Positions 10,472-20,545 of a stretch of 64,000 bases of DNA are shown here, piece after piece (position 1 is the stretch's first letter; the number at the start of each line of letters is the position of its first letter). Both the position numbers and the translations under genes were made by a program. Under the pieces are notes generated by a model, which had not been told where the DNA came from, did not search any database, and saw only the letters and a list, made by a program, of their open reading frames with translations. Source of the stretch: Haemophilus sp. C1 (GTDB lineage: Bacteria; Pseudomonadota; Gammaproteobacteria; Enterobacterales; Pasteurellaceae); assembly GCF_001276515.1 (NCBI RefSeq), contig NZ_LDVZ01000008.1, positions 1 through 64,000 on the forward strand, in the 5' to 3' direction.

Positions 10472-11072
10472 TGATCTGCTGTCCCGAAATTCATATTAAA
10501 ACAACTAACTGATTAAAGTGTAGATTTTTTATGACTAACTATAACCAACTCCTCAAACAACAAATGAGCAATGTTTATCTTCAATGCAATAAAAATCATT
10601 CTCTCCCCAAAGGAATCTTAAACGTCCCTAACAAATATTACACCGTTGAATGTAAACAATTTAATCTTGGTAGAATCAATGGTTACAAGTTTTTGAAAAA
10701 CAAGGTATAAACGGCTTAATACCTAAAGGCCCTCCTATGCCCCCCAAATGCCACTTAATCCCAAAATACGAGAAGAAATGTTGGAATTAGAGAATCTCAA
10801 ACTTTATGCGGAGAATACTATTCTAGAAAAGTTATAGGTCTCAACTAACAAAAAAACAGAAAAAATAACAATCGTCAAAGTATTAAGGATGGACTTTCTG
10901 ATTCAGATATTGCTTGATTTGATGGAGTTAGCACTCAGTGTTTTCTTTTGTCATGAAAAGTGGGTATTCATTATTACCACAATGAGAGTATTCGGTGTAA
11001 ACTAAAAAACTAAGCCCTGTGAATCACAGAGCTTAGTCCTCGATTTAATAACCTAACTTTTTTGGATGGATA
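10472..11072 (+). mobile_element. IS3-family remnant, copy 1 (plus orientation, heavily decayed)
   Basis: The left end begins TGATCTGC and runs to GATTTTTTATGACTAAC (10522-10538), as in copy 2. The right end (about 11004-11072) carries the GTAAACTAAAAAACTAAG and CTAACTTTTTTGG sequences that match, inverted, the right end of copy 2. Inside, only scraps of transposase coding remain, such as a stretch near 10720-10840 related to the Pro/Lys- then Glu/Leu-rich part of OrfA. There are many stops and the copy is about 600 bp against 1416 bp for copy 2. No clear target-site duplication is visible. Confidence 0.75.
11004..11037 (-). terminator. IS-end hairpin acting as raiA terminator
   Basis: On the minus strand ACTAAGC-x-CTGTG pairs with CACAG-x-GCTTAGT (plus-strand span 11009-11037) around a 3-base loop and is followed by TTTTTT. 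It belongs to the right end of IS copy 1 and lies about 80 bases beyond the raiA stop codon, in the correct direction to end raiA transcription. Confidence 0.75.
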
Positions 11073-11119
11073 AAATTTCACCGTCCTTTTGCTTTTCTTT
11101 CTTTAGTTTATTTTCAATA

Positions 11120-11443
11120 TTAACTTTCAAACGAATCTTTTAATCGTTCATCTGCTCGACGAGATTCACTTTTATGTTGAAGTTTATTGAGCTGACGTTC
11201 CAATTTTTCTTCAACTTCATTAATTGCTTTATACATATCATCTGAGGTTGCACTTGCCAATAAATTGCCCAGTGGTGTGCCAATAGATGCTTCTACAGTA
11301 AATCCATTCGGTACTTTGTTTAAAACAAAATGGGGGTTAATTAACTGTGTTTGCCATTTACCTAATTTTGCGAGTCTTTCCTCCACGTGTTCACGAATTG
11401 CAGGGGTGATTTCCATTTGTTTACTGGTGATATTAAGTGTCAT
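11120..11443 (-). CDS. raiA: Ribosome-associated inhibitor / hibernation factor RaiA
   Basis: This 107-residue protein of the short HPF/YfiA family binds the 30S decoding region and inactivates ribosomes in stationary phase or cold. It starts [27 protein letters not shown] split over the typical first strand and helix, and has the two beta-alpha-beta halves with the basic helix [16 protein letters not shown]. It is a single gene isolated between two IS remnants, so it has its own transcription unit. I name it raiA rather than hpf from overall resemblance. Confidence 0.9.
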   Translation of the reverse strand: MTLNITSKQMEITPAIREHVEERLAKLGKWQTQLINPHFVLNKVPNGFTVEASIGTPLGNLLASATSDDMYKAINEVEEKLERQLNKLQHKSESRRADERLKDSFES

Positions 11444-11689
11444 AGCATTTACCTCTTTGTTGCGTGATTTACAGTTTTCTTTAACTACAAAATAGCTTTG
11501 TTAATTCAGGTTTTCAAGGGTTTTAAGAGGAAATGTCAAAGTAATTTTTAAAAATATGATCTATGTCTAATTTCTAAAAAAATCTGCTTTTCTTTCTAAG
11601 ATAAGTTGTTAGGATGGGAAATTGTGATAAGAAAAAAAGGTGTGGATTGATCTGCTCCAAAAAGTTAGACTGATTTAGTTCAAGGACTG

Positions 11690-12480
11690 AGTTCTGTACT
11701 CCACAGGACTTAGTTTTTTAGTTTACACTGAATACGCTCATGATTGTAATAATTCATGTACTCATGAATCGTTTTTCGAGTTGTTCGAAAGTATCAAACT
11801 GTTTCCCCTCGTAGCATTCTGTTTTTAACCGCCCAAAGAAACTCTCCATCGCCGCATTATCTAAACAATTTCCTTTTCTCGACATACTTTGTCGAATACC
11901 GTGTTTTAAAAGGATTGCTTGATACCCTCTCATTTGATATTGTCATCCTCGGTCTGAATGTAAAATAGGCGTTTCCCCATTAAGCCTTGTTACCGCTTGC
12001 GCCATCATTCGAGTGATTTGCTCAAAATTCGGGCTTCTTGATAAATCATAGGCAATAATTTCATGATTAAATCAGTCTTTAATGGACGACAAATACAGCT
12101 TACCTTCAGCACATTTCAATACAGTGAGGTCTGTTACCCACTTTTCGTTTGGTCGGTTTGCGGTAAAGTTACGTGCTAATAAATTATCAGCAATACGACC
12201 TATTTCACCTTGGTAAGTGCGGTATTTTTTTCTCTTATTTTTCCCCTTTCCCTTAATGCCTAATACATTCATCAGACGTTGAACTTTCTTATGATTGATG
12301 TTGAAGGTTTTTCTGAGTTACAAAGTAATACGACGATAACCGTAACATTCATGATTATCACGATAAATCCGCATAATTTCTTGTGAAATTGTGTCATCTT
12401 TATCAATTTTTTCTTTCAAATGATAAAAGAAAACACTGCGTGCCAATCCCAGTAAATCTAGCAATATCTGAAGTAGAAAA
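11690..12480 (-). pseudogene. Remnant of IS3-family transposase OrfB (DDE domain)
   Basis: Segments of the retroviral-integrase type transposase are readable in several frames. The clearest is at 12072-12272, with KYRTYQGEIGRIADNLLARNF followed by NRPNEKWVTDLTVL; the latter contains the first catalytic Asp region (WVTDLT) of the DDE domain. A further match to the final part is seen toward 11760 in other frames. Multiple stops and frameshifts separate the pieces, so no functional product is expected. Boundaries are approximate. Confidence 0.75.
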
Positions 12481-12487
12481 TCTATCC

Positions 12488-13006
12488 TTAATACTTTGAC
12501 GATTGCGGCTTTTTCTGCATTTTTTGTTGGTTGATCGCCTGCAACTTTTTTAGAATAGCATTATCCGCTTCAAGTTCTAGAATACGATATTTCAATCGTT
12601 CTTCTTCAGTTTTGGGGTTAGGAGGCATTTTGGGGTATTTAGGTTTCATATTGGAACGACCTTTAGGTTTTGGCATTAAACCGTTTATACCTTGTCTTTC
12701 GAAGGCTTGTAATCATTGACTGATTATCCCTGAATTAGCAATACCGAAATGAAGACAAGCAGATTCTGCAGAACAGTTTCCTTGTTTAACCGCTTGAACA
12801 ACTGAGAGTTTAAATTCTGGAGAATACGTTTGTTTCTTGCCTCTGACTTCTAATCCATTGTTTCTATTGTGATTGAATTGTTTAATCCAACGATTTAATG
12901 TTTGTTCTGCAAGTTGAAAATGCTGTCTGGTGAGAGAACGATTTTTACCATGTTGAAGATAAAAATCGATCACTTGTTGTTTGAAGGATTGGTTGAATTT
13001 AGTCAT
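12488..13006 (-). pseudogene. IS3-family transposase OrfA with one nonsense codon
   Basis: The frame starts MTKFNQSFKQQVIDFYLQH and encodes a helix-turn-helix protein. At codon 98 a TGA (plus-strand complement 12713-12715) replaces what should be a Trp codon in ISQ-W-LQAFERQ. The same frame then continues with PKPKGRSNMKPKYPKMPP and a leucine-zipper-like ILELEADNAILKKL up to 12488. Apart from that stop the gene is intact, which suggests rather recent loss compared with orfB. Confidence 0.8.
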
Positions 13007-13061
13007 AAAAAATCTGCACCTTAGTTAGTTGGTTATTTAGTCCAACTTTTGGGGTGCAGAT
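13007..13061 (-). terminator. IS-end hairpin acting as gor terminator
   Basis: On the minus strand ATCTGCACC pairs with GGTGCAGAT (plus positions 13053-13061 and 13012-13020), with an inner AGTTGG/CCAACT stem, followed directly by TTTTTT and the orfA start codon. It terminates transcription entering the IS and lies about 35 bases after the gor stop. Confidence 0.75.
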
Positions 13062-13096
13062 CATAATTTACCGCTCTTTTTTCTTTGCTTTGAAGA

Positions 13097-14467
13097 TTAA
13101 CGCATGGTCACGAATTCTTCTGAACCCGTTGGGTGAATAGCCACAGTGTTATCAAAATCAGCTTTTGTTGCGCCCATTTTAATTGCTACAGCGAATCCTT
13201 GAATCATTTCATCTACACCGAAACCAATGCCGTGTAAACCCACGACTTTTTCATCTTTACCCACACAAATCAATTTCATTTTGCACGGTTGGCGATGTTG
13301 AGTTATCGCAGTGTACATTGCTGTGAAAGAGGATTTATATACCTTAACATTTTCAGCACCATATTGTTCGATAGCTTGAGGTTCAGTTAAACCTACAGTG
13401 CCGATTGGTGGATGGCTGAATACAACGGTTGGAACTAAATTGTAATCTAAATGTTCAGTCGGTTTATTATTGAATAAACGCTCAGAAAGGCGACGACCCG
13501 CTGCAACTGCAACTGGTGTTAATTCAATGCCGTTTTCGATAATATCGCCTACTGCATAAATGCCTTTCACATTGGTATTTTGATATTTATCTACTTTGAC
13601 ATAGCCGTGTTCATTTGTTTCTACACCAGCATTTTCTAAGCCAATTTTATCTGTCGCTGGAACACGACCTGCAGCCCAAATAACACAGTCCACAGTAATA
13701 TCAGATTGACCATCACATTTTACTGTAAGAGAACCATCTGCATTTTTAACAATTTCAGATGGTGTGAAATTGGTATGTAATTGAATTCCATCTTGCGCAA
13801 GCACTTCCACTAGTGTTTCTACGATTAATGGATCTTGATTACGCATTGGCGCATGGCGACGCACTAATAAATGCGTTTCCACGCCTAAGCTGTTTAATAC
13901 ACCAGAAAGTTCAACGGCAATATAGCCGGCACCGATAACAGCAGCGCGTTTTGGTAATTCGGTTAATGCAAAGAAACCATCTGAATCAATGCCGTATTCT
14001 TGTCCTTTAATATTTGGACGATATGGACGACCACCAGTTGCGATTAAAATATGATCTGCGGTTACTTGTTCTTTTGTACCATCAGCAAGAGTTACTTCAA
14101 TAGTATGAGCATCTACAAATTTTCCGAAACCGTTAATTACATCAATGTTATTTTTCGCTAATACATTGTTATAAGATGTATGAATACGACCAATATAGGC
14201 TTGGCGACTTTCAATTAGTTTTGAAAAATCAAATTTTTTCACTTCAACATCAAAACCATAATCTGGCGCATAATTGTTAATTGCTTCTGCAATGTGTGCA
14301 CCATAAAACATTACTTTTTTAGGTACGCAACCTACATTTACACAAGTGCCGCCAAGATGCTTGGCTTCAATGATTGCGCATTTTTTTCCATAGCTTGCAG
14401 CACGATTTAGAGAAGCAATACCGCCACTGCCACCGCCAATAGCGATGTAATCATAATGTTTAGTCAT
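13097..14467 (-). CDS. gor: Glutathione reductase
   Basis: The 456-residue flavoprotein reduces oxidised glutathione with NADPH. The FAD-binding GGGSGG motif follows the N-terminus, and the redox-active disulfide motif [13 protein letters not shown] is intact near residues 40-52. The second Rossmann GAGYIAVE motif binds NADPH. The C-terminal [12 protein letters not shown] block with the catalytic His of the partner subunit is complete. The start at 14467 is preceded by AAAGGATC, and the upstream start at 14491 is not needed. It is a single gene with an IS end behind it. Confidence 0.96.
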   Translation of the reverse strand: MTKHYDYIAIGGGSGGIASLNRAASYGKKCAIIEAKHLGGTCVNVGCVPKKVMFYGAHIAEAINNYAPDYGFDVEVKKFDFSKLIESRQAYIGRIHTSYNNVLAKNNIDVINGFGKFVDAHTIEVTLADGTKEQVTADHILIATGGRPYRPNIKGQEYGIDSDGFFALTELPKRAAVIGAGYIAVELSGVLNSLGVETHLLVRRHAPMRNQDPLIVETLVEVLAQDGIQLHTNFTPSEIVKNADGSLTVKCDGQSDITVDCVIWAAGRVPATDKIGLENAGVETNEHGYVKVDKYQNTNVKGIYAVGDIIENGIELTPVAVAAGRRLSERLFNNKPTEHLDYNLVPTVVFSHPPIGTVGLTEPQAIEQYGAENVKVYKSSFTAMYTAITQHRQPCKMKLICVGKDEKVVGLHGIGFGVDEMIQGFAVAIKMGATKADFDNTVAIHPTGSEEFVTMR

Positions 14468-14632
14468 AGTTTGATCCTTTTTTGAACTCAAAGATTTTCC
14501 GTATTTTGCCTAATTTTTATGAAGAATGCTATAAATTGATGTAATTGGTTTTATGAATATTTTTATTCTTTTTGAACAGATGATTAGCTTTAGATTATTT
14601 TATGGGAAAAGTAGTATGTAGAATGAGATGGA

Positions 14633-14671
14633 ATTATAAAAAAATGAGGAAGATTATATTAATCTTCCTCA
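14633..14671 (-). terminator. yajG terminator
   Basis: A perfect 12-bp stem (TGAGGAAGATTA at 14645-14656 with TAATCTTCCTCA at 14660-14671) closes a 3-base loop. On the minus strand it is followed by TTTTTTTATAATT. It lies about 30 bases after the yajG stop. Confidence 0.85.
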
Positions 14672-14699
14672 CTTAAGAGATATCTAGTTAGCTATGTGA

Positions 14700-15299
14700 T
14701 TAATTAGAATATTGGTTAATCGCAGCGGATACCTCTTGATCTTGATAAATGTTATTCACAATATCGTTAAATGTTTGAGACAGAACTTTTTGAATTTCGT
14801 CATTATCTGCGTTTAATGCGCCTTCTTGTGAACGAGTAGCATTAAATGCTTTGTTATATGAACCTTTTGCGCCTTGAACATAAACAGTTGCTTGAATTTT
14901 GGTATTAAGTTTATAACGAAGATTACCCTGTTCTACTTGCGTAGCAAATTCACGTACATCCACAGTTACCCATGCATTTGATCCATTGGATTGCCCAATT
15001 CTGAAACCTTTACTAATAAGATTTTGTTGCATTACTTGTTGGAATAATTGTGTAACACTTGGTGATGAATTTAATTTAATGAGTTCTCCACGTTTGGTAT
15101 AGCTCGCGATATCTTGCGTTGTGCGGCTATCTTTCGTTGTTACATACACAATCGCATTTTGATTAATGTTCATTGTGGCATTCGGTGCTGGTGGTGTGAA
15201 CGTTAATGTATTTGATTGTGCTTGGCAGCCAGCAAGGAATAGCGTAGCTGCTGCAATAGTTACTGCTGATAATGTTTTGATTTTGTTTGATAATGTCAT
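14700..15299 (-). CDS. yajG: YajG-family outer-membrane lipoprotein
   Basis: The 199-residue precursor has a lipoprotein signal peptide with the lipobox LFLAGC (Cys about residue 25). After lipidation it would be held in the outer membrane. The body has the fold-family features of YajG: a central segment [15 protein letters not shown] and a C-terminal helix ending NQYSN. The function is unknown. It is transcribed away from bolA, its neighbour in E. coli as well, which supports the name. Confidence 0.85.
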   Translation of the reverse strand: MTLSNKIKTLSAVTIAAATLFLAGCQAQSNTLTFTPPAPNATMNINQNAIVYVTTKDSRTTQDIASYTKRGELIKLNSSPSVTQLFQQVMQQNLISKGFRIGQSNGSNAWVTVDVREFATQVEQGNLRYKLNTKIQATVYVQGAKGSYNKAFNATRSQEGALNADNDEIQKVLSQTFNDIVNNIYQDQEVSAAINQYSN

Positions 15300-15391
15300 A
15301 ATTTCCCCAATGAGCCAGTTAAAACTATGTTATTCTTACAAACTTCATTGCTAATGTATAGCGTTTCATTGTGATTTTGTGGAGATTTATG

Positions 15392-15703
15392 ATGTCTGTT
15401 CAACAAACTATCGAACAAAAAATTCAACTAGAATTTCAACCGCACTTTTTTAGTGTAGAAAATGAAAGCCACTTACATAGTTCTGGTCGTGGTACGGAAT
15501 CTCATTTTAAATGTGTGATTGTGAGTAATATTTTTGAAGGTATGCGTAAAGTTCAACGCCATCAAAGTGTTTATCAATTGCTTGCAGATGAGCTTAATAG
15601 CGGTGTTCATGCGTTAGCGTTGCACTTGTTTACTGCAGAGGAATGGAGCGAGTTAAATGAGAAAATTCCTGCTTCAACGAAATGCGCAGGTGTTGGACAT
15701 TAA
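15392..15703 (+). CDS. bolA: BolA family protein
   Basis: The 103-residue protein belongs to the BolA family, which binds monothiol glutaredoxins with Fe-S clusters and affects cell shape and stress responses in E. coli. The conserved HLHSSGRGTESHFKCVIV core followed by FEGMRKVQRHQSVYQLLADEL and HALALHLFTAEEW is clear. Two ATG codons overlap at 15389 and 15392; the second has the better spacing (7 bases) to GGAG at 15381-15384. It is divergent from yajG. Confidence 0.93.
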   Translation: MSVQQTIEQKIQLEFQPHFFSVENESHLHSSGRGTESHFKCVIVSNIFEGMRKVQRHQSVYQLLADELNSGVHALALHLFTAEEWSELNEKIPASTKCAGVGH

Positions 15704-15855
15704 TTTTTTTGTTATGAAGATGTAACATTTTTTTGATATATCGCAAAAGGTTTTTTACAAAAAAGTAGGTGTTTAAGTAGCGAAAAAAGCAGATTTTCGC
15801 TAGAATAAGGCGTTTAATTTTGTCCAAATTCAATTTTTCGATAAGGATGTTTATC

Positions 15856-15897
15856 GTGAAATTAACCGATTTGAGTTTTTTATTTTTGTGGTATTAG
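15856..15897 (+). other. Possible leader mini-ORF upstream of nqrA
   Basis: A GTG codon preceded by ATAAGGAT opens a 13-residue reading frame (MKLTDLSFLFLWY) that ends in TAG. It lies just before a terminator-like hairpin and nqrA. The ribosome-binding site and position fit a leader peptide, but short frames like this arise by chance, and there is no obvious run of one regulatory amino acid beyond Leu and Phe. Confidence 0.3.
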
Positions 15898-15935
15898 TGT
15901 CTTTATTAAAGGCATTTTACTACGCTCAAACACGA

Positions 15936-15973
15936 GATTGCATTTAAGTTAGCTTATTTGCAATCGTATTTTT
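15936..15973 (+). terminator. Terminator-like hairpin in the nqr leader
   Basis: GATTGCA (15936-15942) pairs with TGCAATC (15959-15965). Two mismatches inside, a TAAG/CTTA stem continues the helix. GTATTTTT follows. It lies 26 bases upstream of the nqrA start, so it could attenuate the nqr operon or end transcripts coming from bolA. Confidence 0.5.
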
Positions 15974-15998
15974 AACCTTGAAAAGTAGTGCAAACAGT

Positions 15999-17342
15999 AT
16001 GATTACAATTAAGAAAGGCTTGGATCTTCCTATTGCAGGAAAACCAGCACAAGTAATCCACAACGGTAATGTTGTGAATCAAGTTGCGATTCTTGGTGAG
16101 GAGTATGTGGGGATGCGTCCTTCGATGAAGGTGCGCGAAGGCGATGTTGTTAAGAAAGGTCAAGTGCTTTTTGAAGACAAGAAAAATCCTGGTGTGATTT
16201 TTACAGCCCCTGCAAGCGGTACTATCACTGCGATCAATCGTGGCGAAAAACGTGTATTACAATCTGTGGTAATCAACGCTGAAGGTGATGAGCAAATCAC
16301 TTTCACAAAATATAGCGCAGATGAGCTGAATACGCTTTCTTCCGAACAAGTAAAACAAAACCTTGTGGAATCAGGTTTATGGACTGCCTTACGCACTCGT
16401 CCATTTAGCAAAGTGCCTGCGATTGATAGTGAACCAGCCTCAATTTTTGTGAATGCAATGGATACCAATCCATTAGCCGCAGCCCCTGCAATCGTGCTAA
16501 AAGAATTTTGGCAAGATTTCACGAATGGTTTAACCGTATTAAGTCGTTTATTCCCTTCTAAACCGTTACACTTGTGTAAAGCAGGTGATACCAATATTCC
16601 AACTGTTGATCTTGAAAATTTACAGATTCATGATTTTGGTGGCGTCCACCCAGCAGGTCTTGTTGGTACTCATATTCATTTTATTGATCCTGTTGGTGTA
16701 AATAAAACTGTATGGCACATTAATTATCAAGATGTGATTGCGGTGGGCAAATTATTTACAACAGGTGAGCTTTATGTTGAACGTGTAATTTCTCTTGCTG
16801 GTCCGCAAGTGAAAGAGCCTCGTTTAATTCGCACTGTAATTGGCGCTAATCTCTCTCAATTAACCCAAAATGAATTAAGTGCGGGTGAAAATCGCGTAAT
16901 TTCTGGTTCAGTGCTTTGTGGTCAAACAGCAAACGGTGCTCATGACTATTTAAGTCGTTATGCATTGCAAGTCTCGGTAATTGCTGAAGGTAATGAGAAA
17001 GAATTCCTTGGCTGGATTACTCCGCAATCAAATAAATATTCAATTACTCGTACAGTGTTGGGGCACTTCGGTAAGAAATTATTCAACTTCACTACTGCTG
17101 AAAATGGTGGTGAGCGTGCAATGGTACCAATTGGTAGCTATGAGCGCGTGATGCCGTTGGATATTTTACCGACATTATTATTACGTGATTTAATCGTGGG
17201 CGATACTGATGGTGCGCAAGCGTTAGGTTGTCTTGAATTAGACGAAGAAGACTTAGCGTTATGTTCTTTCGTTTGCCCGGGCAAATATGAATACGGTTCA
17301 ATCTTGCGTCAAGTACTAGATAAGATTGAGAAGGAAGGTTAA
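15999..17342 (+). CDS. nqrA: Na+-translocating NADH:quinone reductase subunit A
   Basis: The 447-residue cytoplasmic-side subunit of the Na+-NQR complex contributes to quinone binding. The start [16 protein letters not shown] is the family N-terminus; a start at 15978 adds seven residues without family support. It has an N-terminal barrel-sandwich domain (about 30-90) and the conserved [19 protein letters not shown] block. It is first of a tight operon: nqrB starts 2 bases after it. Confidence 0.97.
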   Translation: MITIKKGLDLPIAGKPAQVIHNGNVVNQVAILGEEYVGMRPSMKVREGDVVKKGQVLFEDKKNPGVIFTAPASGTITAINRGEKRVLQSVVINAEGDEQITFTKYSADELNTLSSEQVKQNLVESGLWTALRTRPFSKVPAIDSEPASIFVNAMDTNPLAAAPAIVLKEFWQDFTNGLTVLSRLFPSKPLHLCKAGDTNIPTVDLENLQIHDFGGVHPAGLVGTHIHFIDPVGVNKTVWHINYQDVIAVGKLFTTGELYVERVISLAGPQVKEPRLIRTVIGANLSQLTQNELSAGENRVISGSVLCGQTANGAHDYLSRYALQVSVIAEGNEKEFLGWITPQSNKYSITRTVLGHFGKKLFNFTTAENGGERAMVPIGSYERVMPLDILPTLLLRDLIVGDTDGAQALGCLELDEEDLALCSFVCPGKYEYGSILRQVLDKIEKEG

Positions 17343-17344
17343 AA

Positions 17345-18580
17345 ATGGGTTTGAAAAATCTTTTTGAAAAAATGGAACCCGCGTTTTTACCAGGTGGTAA
17401 ATACAGCAAGCTTTATCCGATCTTTGAATCGATTTATACCTTGCTTTATACACCAGGTACAGTAACGCACAAAAACACTCACGTTCGTGATGCGTTAGAC
17501 TCAAAACGTATGATGATTACGGTTTTCCTTGCGTTGTTCCCTGCGATTTTCTATGGGATGTACAATGTGGGTAACCAAGCTATTCCAGCCTTAAATCAAT
17601 TAGGCAATTTAGATCAACTAATTGCTAACGATTGGCACTATGCCCTTGCAAGTTCATTAGGTTTAGATTTAACTGCCAATGCAACTTGGGGCTCCAAAAT
17701 GGCACTAGGAGCGATCTTCTTCTTACCAATTTACTTAGTGGTGTTTACCGTTTGTACAATTTGGGAATTGTTATTCTCAGTGGTGCGAGGCCATGAAGTA
17801 AATGAAGGGATGTTCGTTTCAACCATTTTATTTGCGTTAATCGTTCCACCAACATTGCCATTATGGCAAGCCGCATTAGGTATTACTTTTGGTATCGTTG
17901 TTGCAAAAGAAATTTTTGGTGGCGTTGGTCGTAACTTCATGAACCCTGCACTTGCTGGTCGAGCTTTCTTATTCTTCGCCTATCCAGCTCAAATTTCAGG
18001 CGATACTGTTTGGACTGCTGCAGATGGTTTCTCTGGCGCAACCGCACTTTCACAGTGGTCACAAGGTGGTCAGGGAGCATTACAACACACAGTAACTGGT
18101 GCTCCAATCACTTGGATGGATGCTTTTGTTGGTAACTTACCTGGTTCAATGGGCGAAGTTTCTACGCTTGCAATTTTAATCGGTGGTGCAGTGATTGTGT
18201 TCACTCGTATTGCTGCATGGCGCATCATTGCTGGTGTGATGATTGGTATGATTGCAACTTCAACTCTATTCAATTTAGTTGGTTCTGATACTAACCCAAT
18301 GTTCTCAATGCCTTGGCATTGGCACCTTGTTTTAGGTGGATTTGCATTAGGTATGGTATTTATGGCAACAGACCCTGTTTCAGCATCCTTTACCAATGCA
18401 GGTAAGTGGTGGTACGGTGCATTAATTGGTGTAATGGCTGTATTAATTCGTACTGTAAACCCAGCTTATCCGGAAGGCATGATGTTAGCGATTTTATTTG
18501 CAAACTTATTTGCACCGATTTTCGACTACATCGTTGTTCAAGCAAATATCAAACGTCGGAGAGCAAGAACAAATGGCTAA
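17345..18580 (+). CDS. nqrB: Na+-NQR subunit B (covalent FMN, membrane)
   Basis: The 411-residue membrane subunit has about ten hydrophobic helices and belongs to the RnfD/NqrB family. The motif [11 protein letters not shown] contains the Thr that carries FMN through a phosphoester bond, attached by ApbE (encoded at 21926). The N-terminus [14 protein letters not shown] is standard. Its last codons overlap the nqrC start by 8 bases, which suggests translational coupling. Confidence 0.97.
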   Translation: MGLKNLFEKMEPAFLPGGKYSKLYPIFESIYTLLYTPGTVTHKNTHVRDALDSKRMMITVFLALFPAIFYGMYNVGNQAIPALNQLGNLDQLIANDWHYALASSLGLDLTANATWGSKMALGAIFFLPIYLVVFTVCTIWELLFSVVRGHEVNEGMFVSTILFALIVPPTLPLWQAALGITFGIVVAKEIFGGVGRNFMNPALAGRAFLFFAYPAQISGDTVWTAADGFSGATALSQWSQGGQGALQHTVTGAPITWMDAFVGNLPGSMGEVSTLAILIGGAVIVFTRIAAWRIIAGVMIGMIATSTLFNLVGSDTNPMFSMPWHWHLVLGGFALGMVFMATDPVSASFTNAGKWWYGALIGVMAVLIRTVNPAYPEGMMLAILFANLFAPIFDYIVVQANIKRRRARTNG

Positions 18581-19307
18581 GTTTAATAAAGACAGCGTAG
18601 GCGGCACAATTCTTGTCGTATTGCTACTGAGTTTAGTTTGTTCCATTATTGTTGCTGGTTCCGCAGTAATGTTAAAGCCTGCACAAGAAGAACAAAAGTT
18701 ACTCGATAAACAAAAAAATATCTTAAATGTAGCTGGCCTTTTACAAGAAAATACGAATGTAAAAGAAACTTATGCAAAATTTATCGAGCCCCGTTTCGTT
18801 GATTTAGCAACGGGTGAATACACACAACAAGCAGATGATAGCCAACAAGCTATTCCTGCTGATGCCGATAAAGCACGTATTCGTTCTCGTAGCAAAACGA
18901 CCGAAGTTTATCTTGTAAAAGATGAACAAGGTAAAACTCAACAAGTTATTTTACCTATTTATGGAACAGGCCTGTGGTCAGTGATGTATGGTTTAGTATC
19001 TGTTCAACCAGATGGTAATACTATTAATGGAATCACTTACTACCAACATGGTGAAACACCAGGGTTGGGTGGTGAGATTGAAAATCCAAACTGGGCAAGT
19101 TTATTTAAAGGTAAAAAATTGTTTGATGAACAACATCAACCTGCAATTCACATCGTGAAAGGGCAAGCTCCACAAGATGAGCATAGTATTGATGGTTTAT
19201 CAGGCGCGACTTTAACTGGTAATGGTGTACAAGGTACATTTGATTATTGGTTTAGTGCGAACGGTTTTGGTCCATATCTTGAAAAACTTCATGCGGGAGC
19301 AAACTAA
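18573..19307 (+). CDS. nqrC: Na+-NQR subunit C (covalent FMN)
   Basis: The 244-residue subunit has one N-terminal membrane helix (about 15-35) and a periplasmic FMN-binding domain. The flavinylation motif [10 protein letters not shown] near residues 220-229 holds the acceptor Thr. The start at 18573 overlaps the end of nqrB and matches the usual length. An earlier in-frame start at 18498 lies inside nqrB. The stop overlaps the nqrD start (TAATG). Confidence 0.96.
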   Translation: MAKFNKDSVGGTILVVLLLSLVCSIIVAGSAVMLKPAQEEQKLLDKQKNILNVAGLLQENTNVKETYAKFIEPRFVDLATGEYTQQADDSQQAIPADADKARIRSRSKTTEVYLVKDEQGKTQQVILPIYGTGLWSVMYGLVSVQPDGNTINGITYYQHGETPGLGGEIENPNWASLFKGKKLFDEQHQPAIHIVKGQAPQDEHSIDGLSGATLTGNGVQGTFDYWFSANGFGPYLEKLHAGAN

Positions 19308-19933
19308 TGTCTGAAAAAGTAAATTATAAAGATCTGTTGTTAGCTCCGGTTGTTAAGAACAACCCAATTGCATTACAAATCTTGGGTATTTGTTCTGCAT
19401 TAGCGGTAACAACAAAATTAGAAACTGCTGTTGTAATGGCGATTGCGGTGAGTTTGGTAACTGGGTTATCAAGTTTCTTTGTTTCTTTGATTCGCAATTA
19501 CATTCCAAACAGTATTCGTATTATTGTGCAACTTGCAATTATTGCATCACTTGTAATCGTTGTTGACCAAATATTAAAAGCCTACGCTTATGGTTTATCT
19601 AAACAACTTTCGGTATTTGTTGGTTTGATTATTACTAACTGTATCGTAATGGGACGTGCTGAAGCATTTGCGATGAAGTTACCTCCAGTTGAAAGTTTTG
19701 TAGATGGTATCGGTAATGGTTTAGGTTATGGTGCGATGTTAATTATCGTAGCATTTTTCCGTGAACTTATCGGTTCAGGTAAATTATTTGGTATGACTAT
19801 TTTTGAAACTATTCAAAATGGTGGTTGGTACCAAGCAAATGGTTTATTTCTACTTGCACCAAGTGCATTCTTTATCATCGGATTTGTTATCTGGGGATTA
19901 AGAACTTGGAAACCAGAGCAACAGGAGAAGTAA
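19307..19933 (+). CDS. nqrD: Na+-NQR subunit D
   Basis: The 208-residue membrane protein has six hydrophobic segments and belongs to the NqrDE/RnfAE family. Together with NqrE it forms an inverted pair in the membrane and ligates an iron centre between the two subunits. The conserved segment [14 protein letters not shown] contains the conserved Cys. It overlaps nqrC by one base and ends three bases before nqrE. Confidence 0.96.
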   Translation: MSEKVNYKDLLLAPVVKNNPIALQILGICSALAVTTKLETAVVMAIAVSLVTGLSSFFVSLIRNYIPNSIRIIVQLAIIASLVIVVDQILKAYAYGLSKQLSVFVGLIITNCIVMGRAEAFAMKLPPVESFVDGIGNGLGYGAMLIIVAFFRELIGSGKLFGMTIFETIQNGGWYQANGLFLLAPSAFFIIGFVIWGLRTWKPEQQEK

Positions 19934-19936
19934 TCA

Positions 19937-20533
19937 ATGGAACATTATATTAGCCTATTTGTTAAGGCAGTCTTCATTGAAAATATGGCACTTTCTTTCT
20001 TCTTGGGGATGTGTACTTTCTTAGCGGTATCTAAAAAGGTATCCACTGCGTTTGGTCTTGGTATTGCGGTAACTTTCGTTCTTGGTATCGCCGTGCCAGT
20101 AAACCAATTAATTTATGCAAATGTGTTAAAAGAAAATGCTTTAATTGAAGGTGTAGATTTATCATTCTTGAACTTCATCACCTTCATTGGGGTTATTGCT
20201 GGTTTAGTACAAATTCTTGAAATGGTATTAGACAAATTTATGCCATCTCTTTATAACGCATTAGGGATTTTCTTACCGTTAATCGCAGTAAACTGTGCGA
20301 TCTTTGGTGGGGTATCTTTCATGGTTCAACGTGATTATAATTTCCCTGAATCTATCGTGTACGGTTTCGGCTCTGGTTTAGGTTGGATGTTAGCGATTGT
20401 GGCGCTTGCTGGCTTAACTGAGAAAATGAAATACGCAGATATTCCTGCTGGGTTAAAAGGTTTAGGTATTACCTTTATCTCTGTTGGTTTAATGGCGTTG
20501 GGCTTTATGTCTTTCTCTGGTATTCAATTATAA
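19937..20533 (+). CDS. nqrE: Na+-NQR subunit E
   Basis: The 198-residue membrane protein is homologous to NqrD in inverted topology. Conserved Cys residues occur in [14 protein letters not shown] and in [10 protein letters not shown], the positions expected to hold the iron site with NqrD. It sits between nqrD and nqrF with very short spacers and its own ribosome-binding site (GGAG before 19937). Confidence 0.96.
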   Translation: MEHYISLFVKAVFIENMALSFFLGMCTFLAVSKKVSTAFGLGIAVTFVLGIAVPVNQLIYANVLKENALIEGVDLSFLNFITFIGVIAGLVQILEMVLDKFMPSLYNALGIFLPLIAVNCAIFGGVSFMVQRDYNFPESIVYGFGSGLGWMLAIVALAGLTEKMKYADIPAGLKGLGITFISVGLMALGFMSFSGIQL

Positions 20534-20545
20534 GGAGTGTAATCA

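Larger units (their letters stand above)
11648..13063 (-). mobile_element. IS3-family (IS150-like) element, copy 2, nearly full length but dead
   Basis: The element spans 1416 bp between related terminal repeats: TGATCTGCACCCCAAAAGTT at 13063 reading left and TGATCTGCTCCAAAAAGTTA at 11648 reading right. It starts with TG and ends with CA, as IS3-family elements do. It holds a broken orfA and a badly decayed orfB. A perfect uptake signal lies inside at 12226. No clear target-site duplication is seen. It flanks raiA together with copy 1. Confidence 0.85.

Noticed and set aside
11073..11119. raiA read as part of an IS cargo system
   Set aside because: RaiA is a standard housekeeping protein of normal sequence; the IS copies beside it are dead and show no shared outer target-site duplication.
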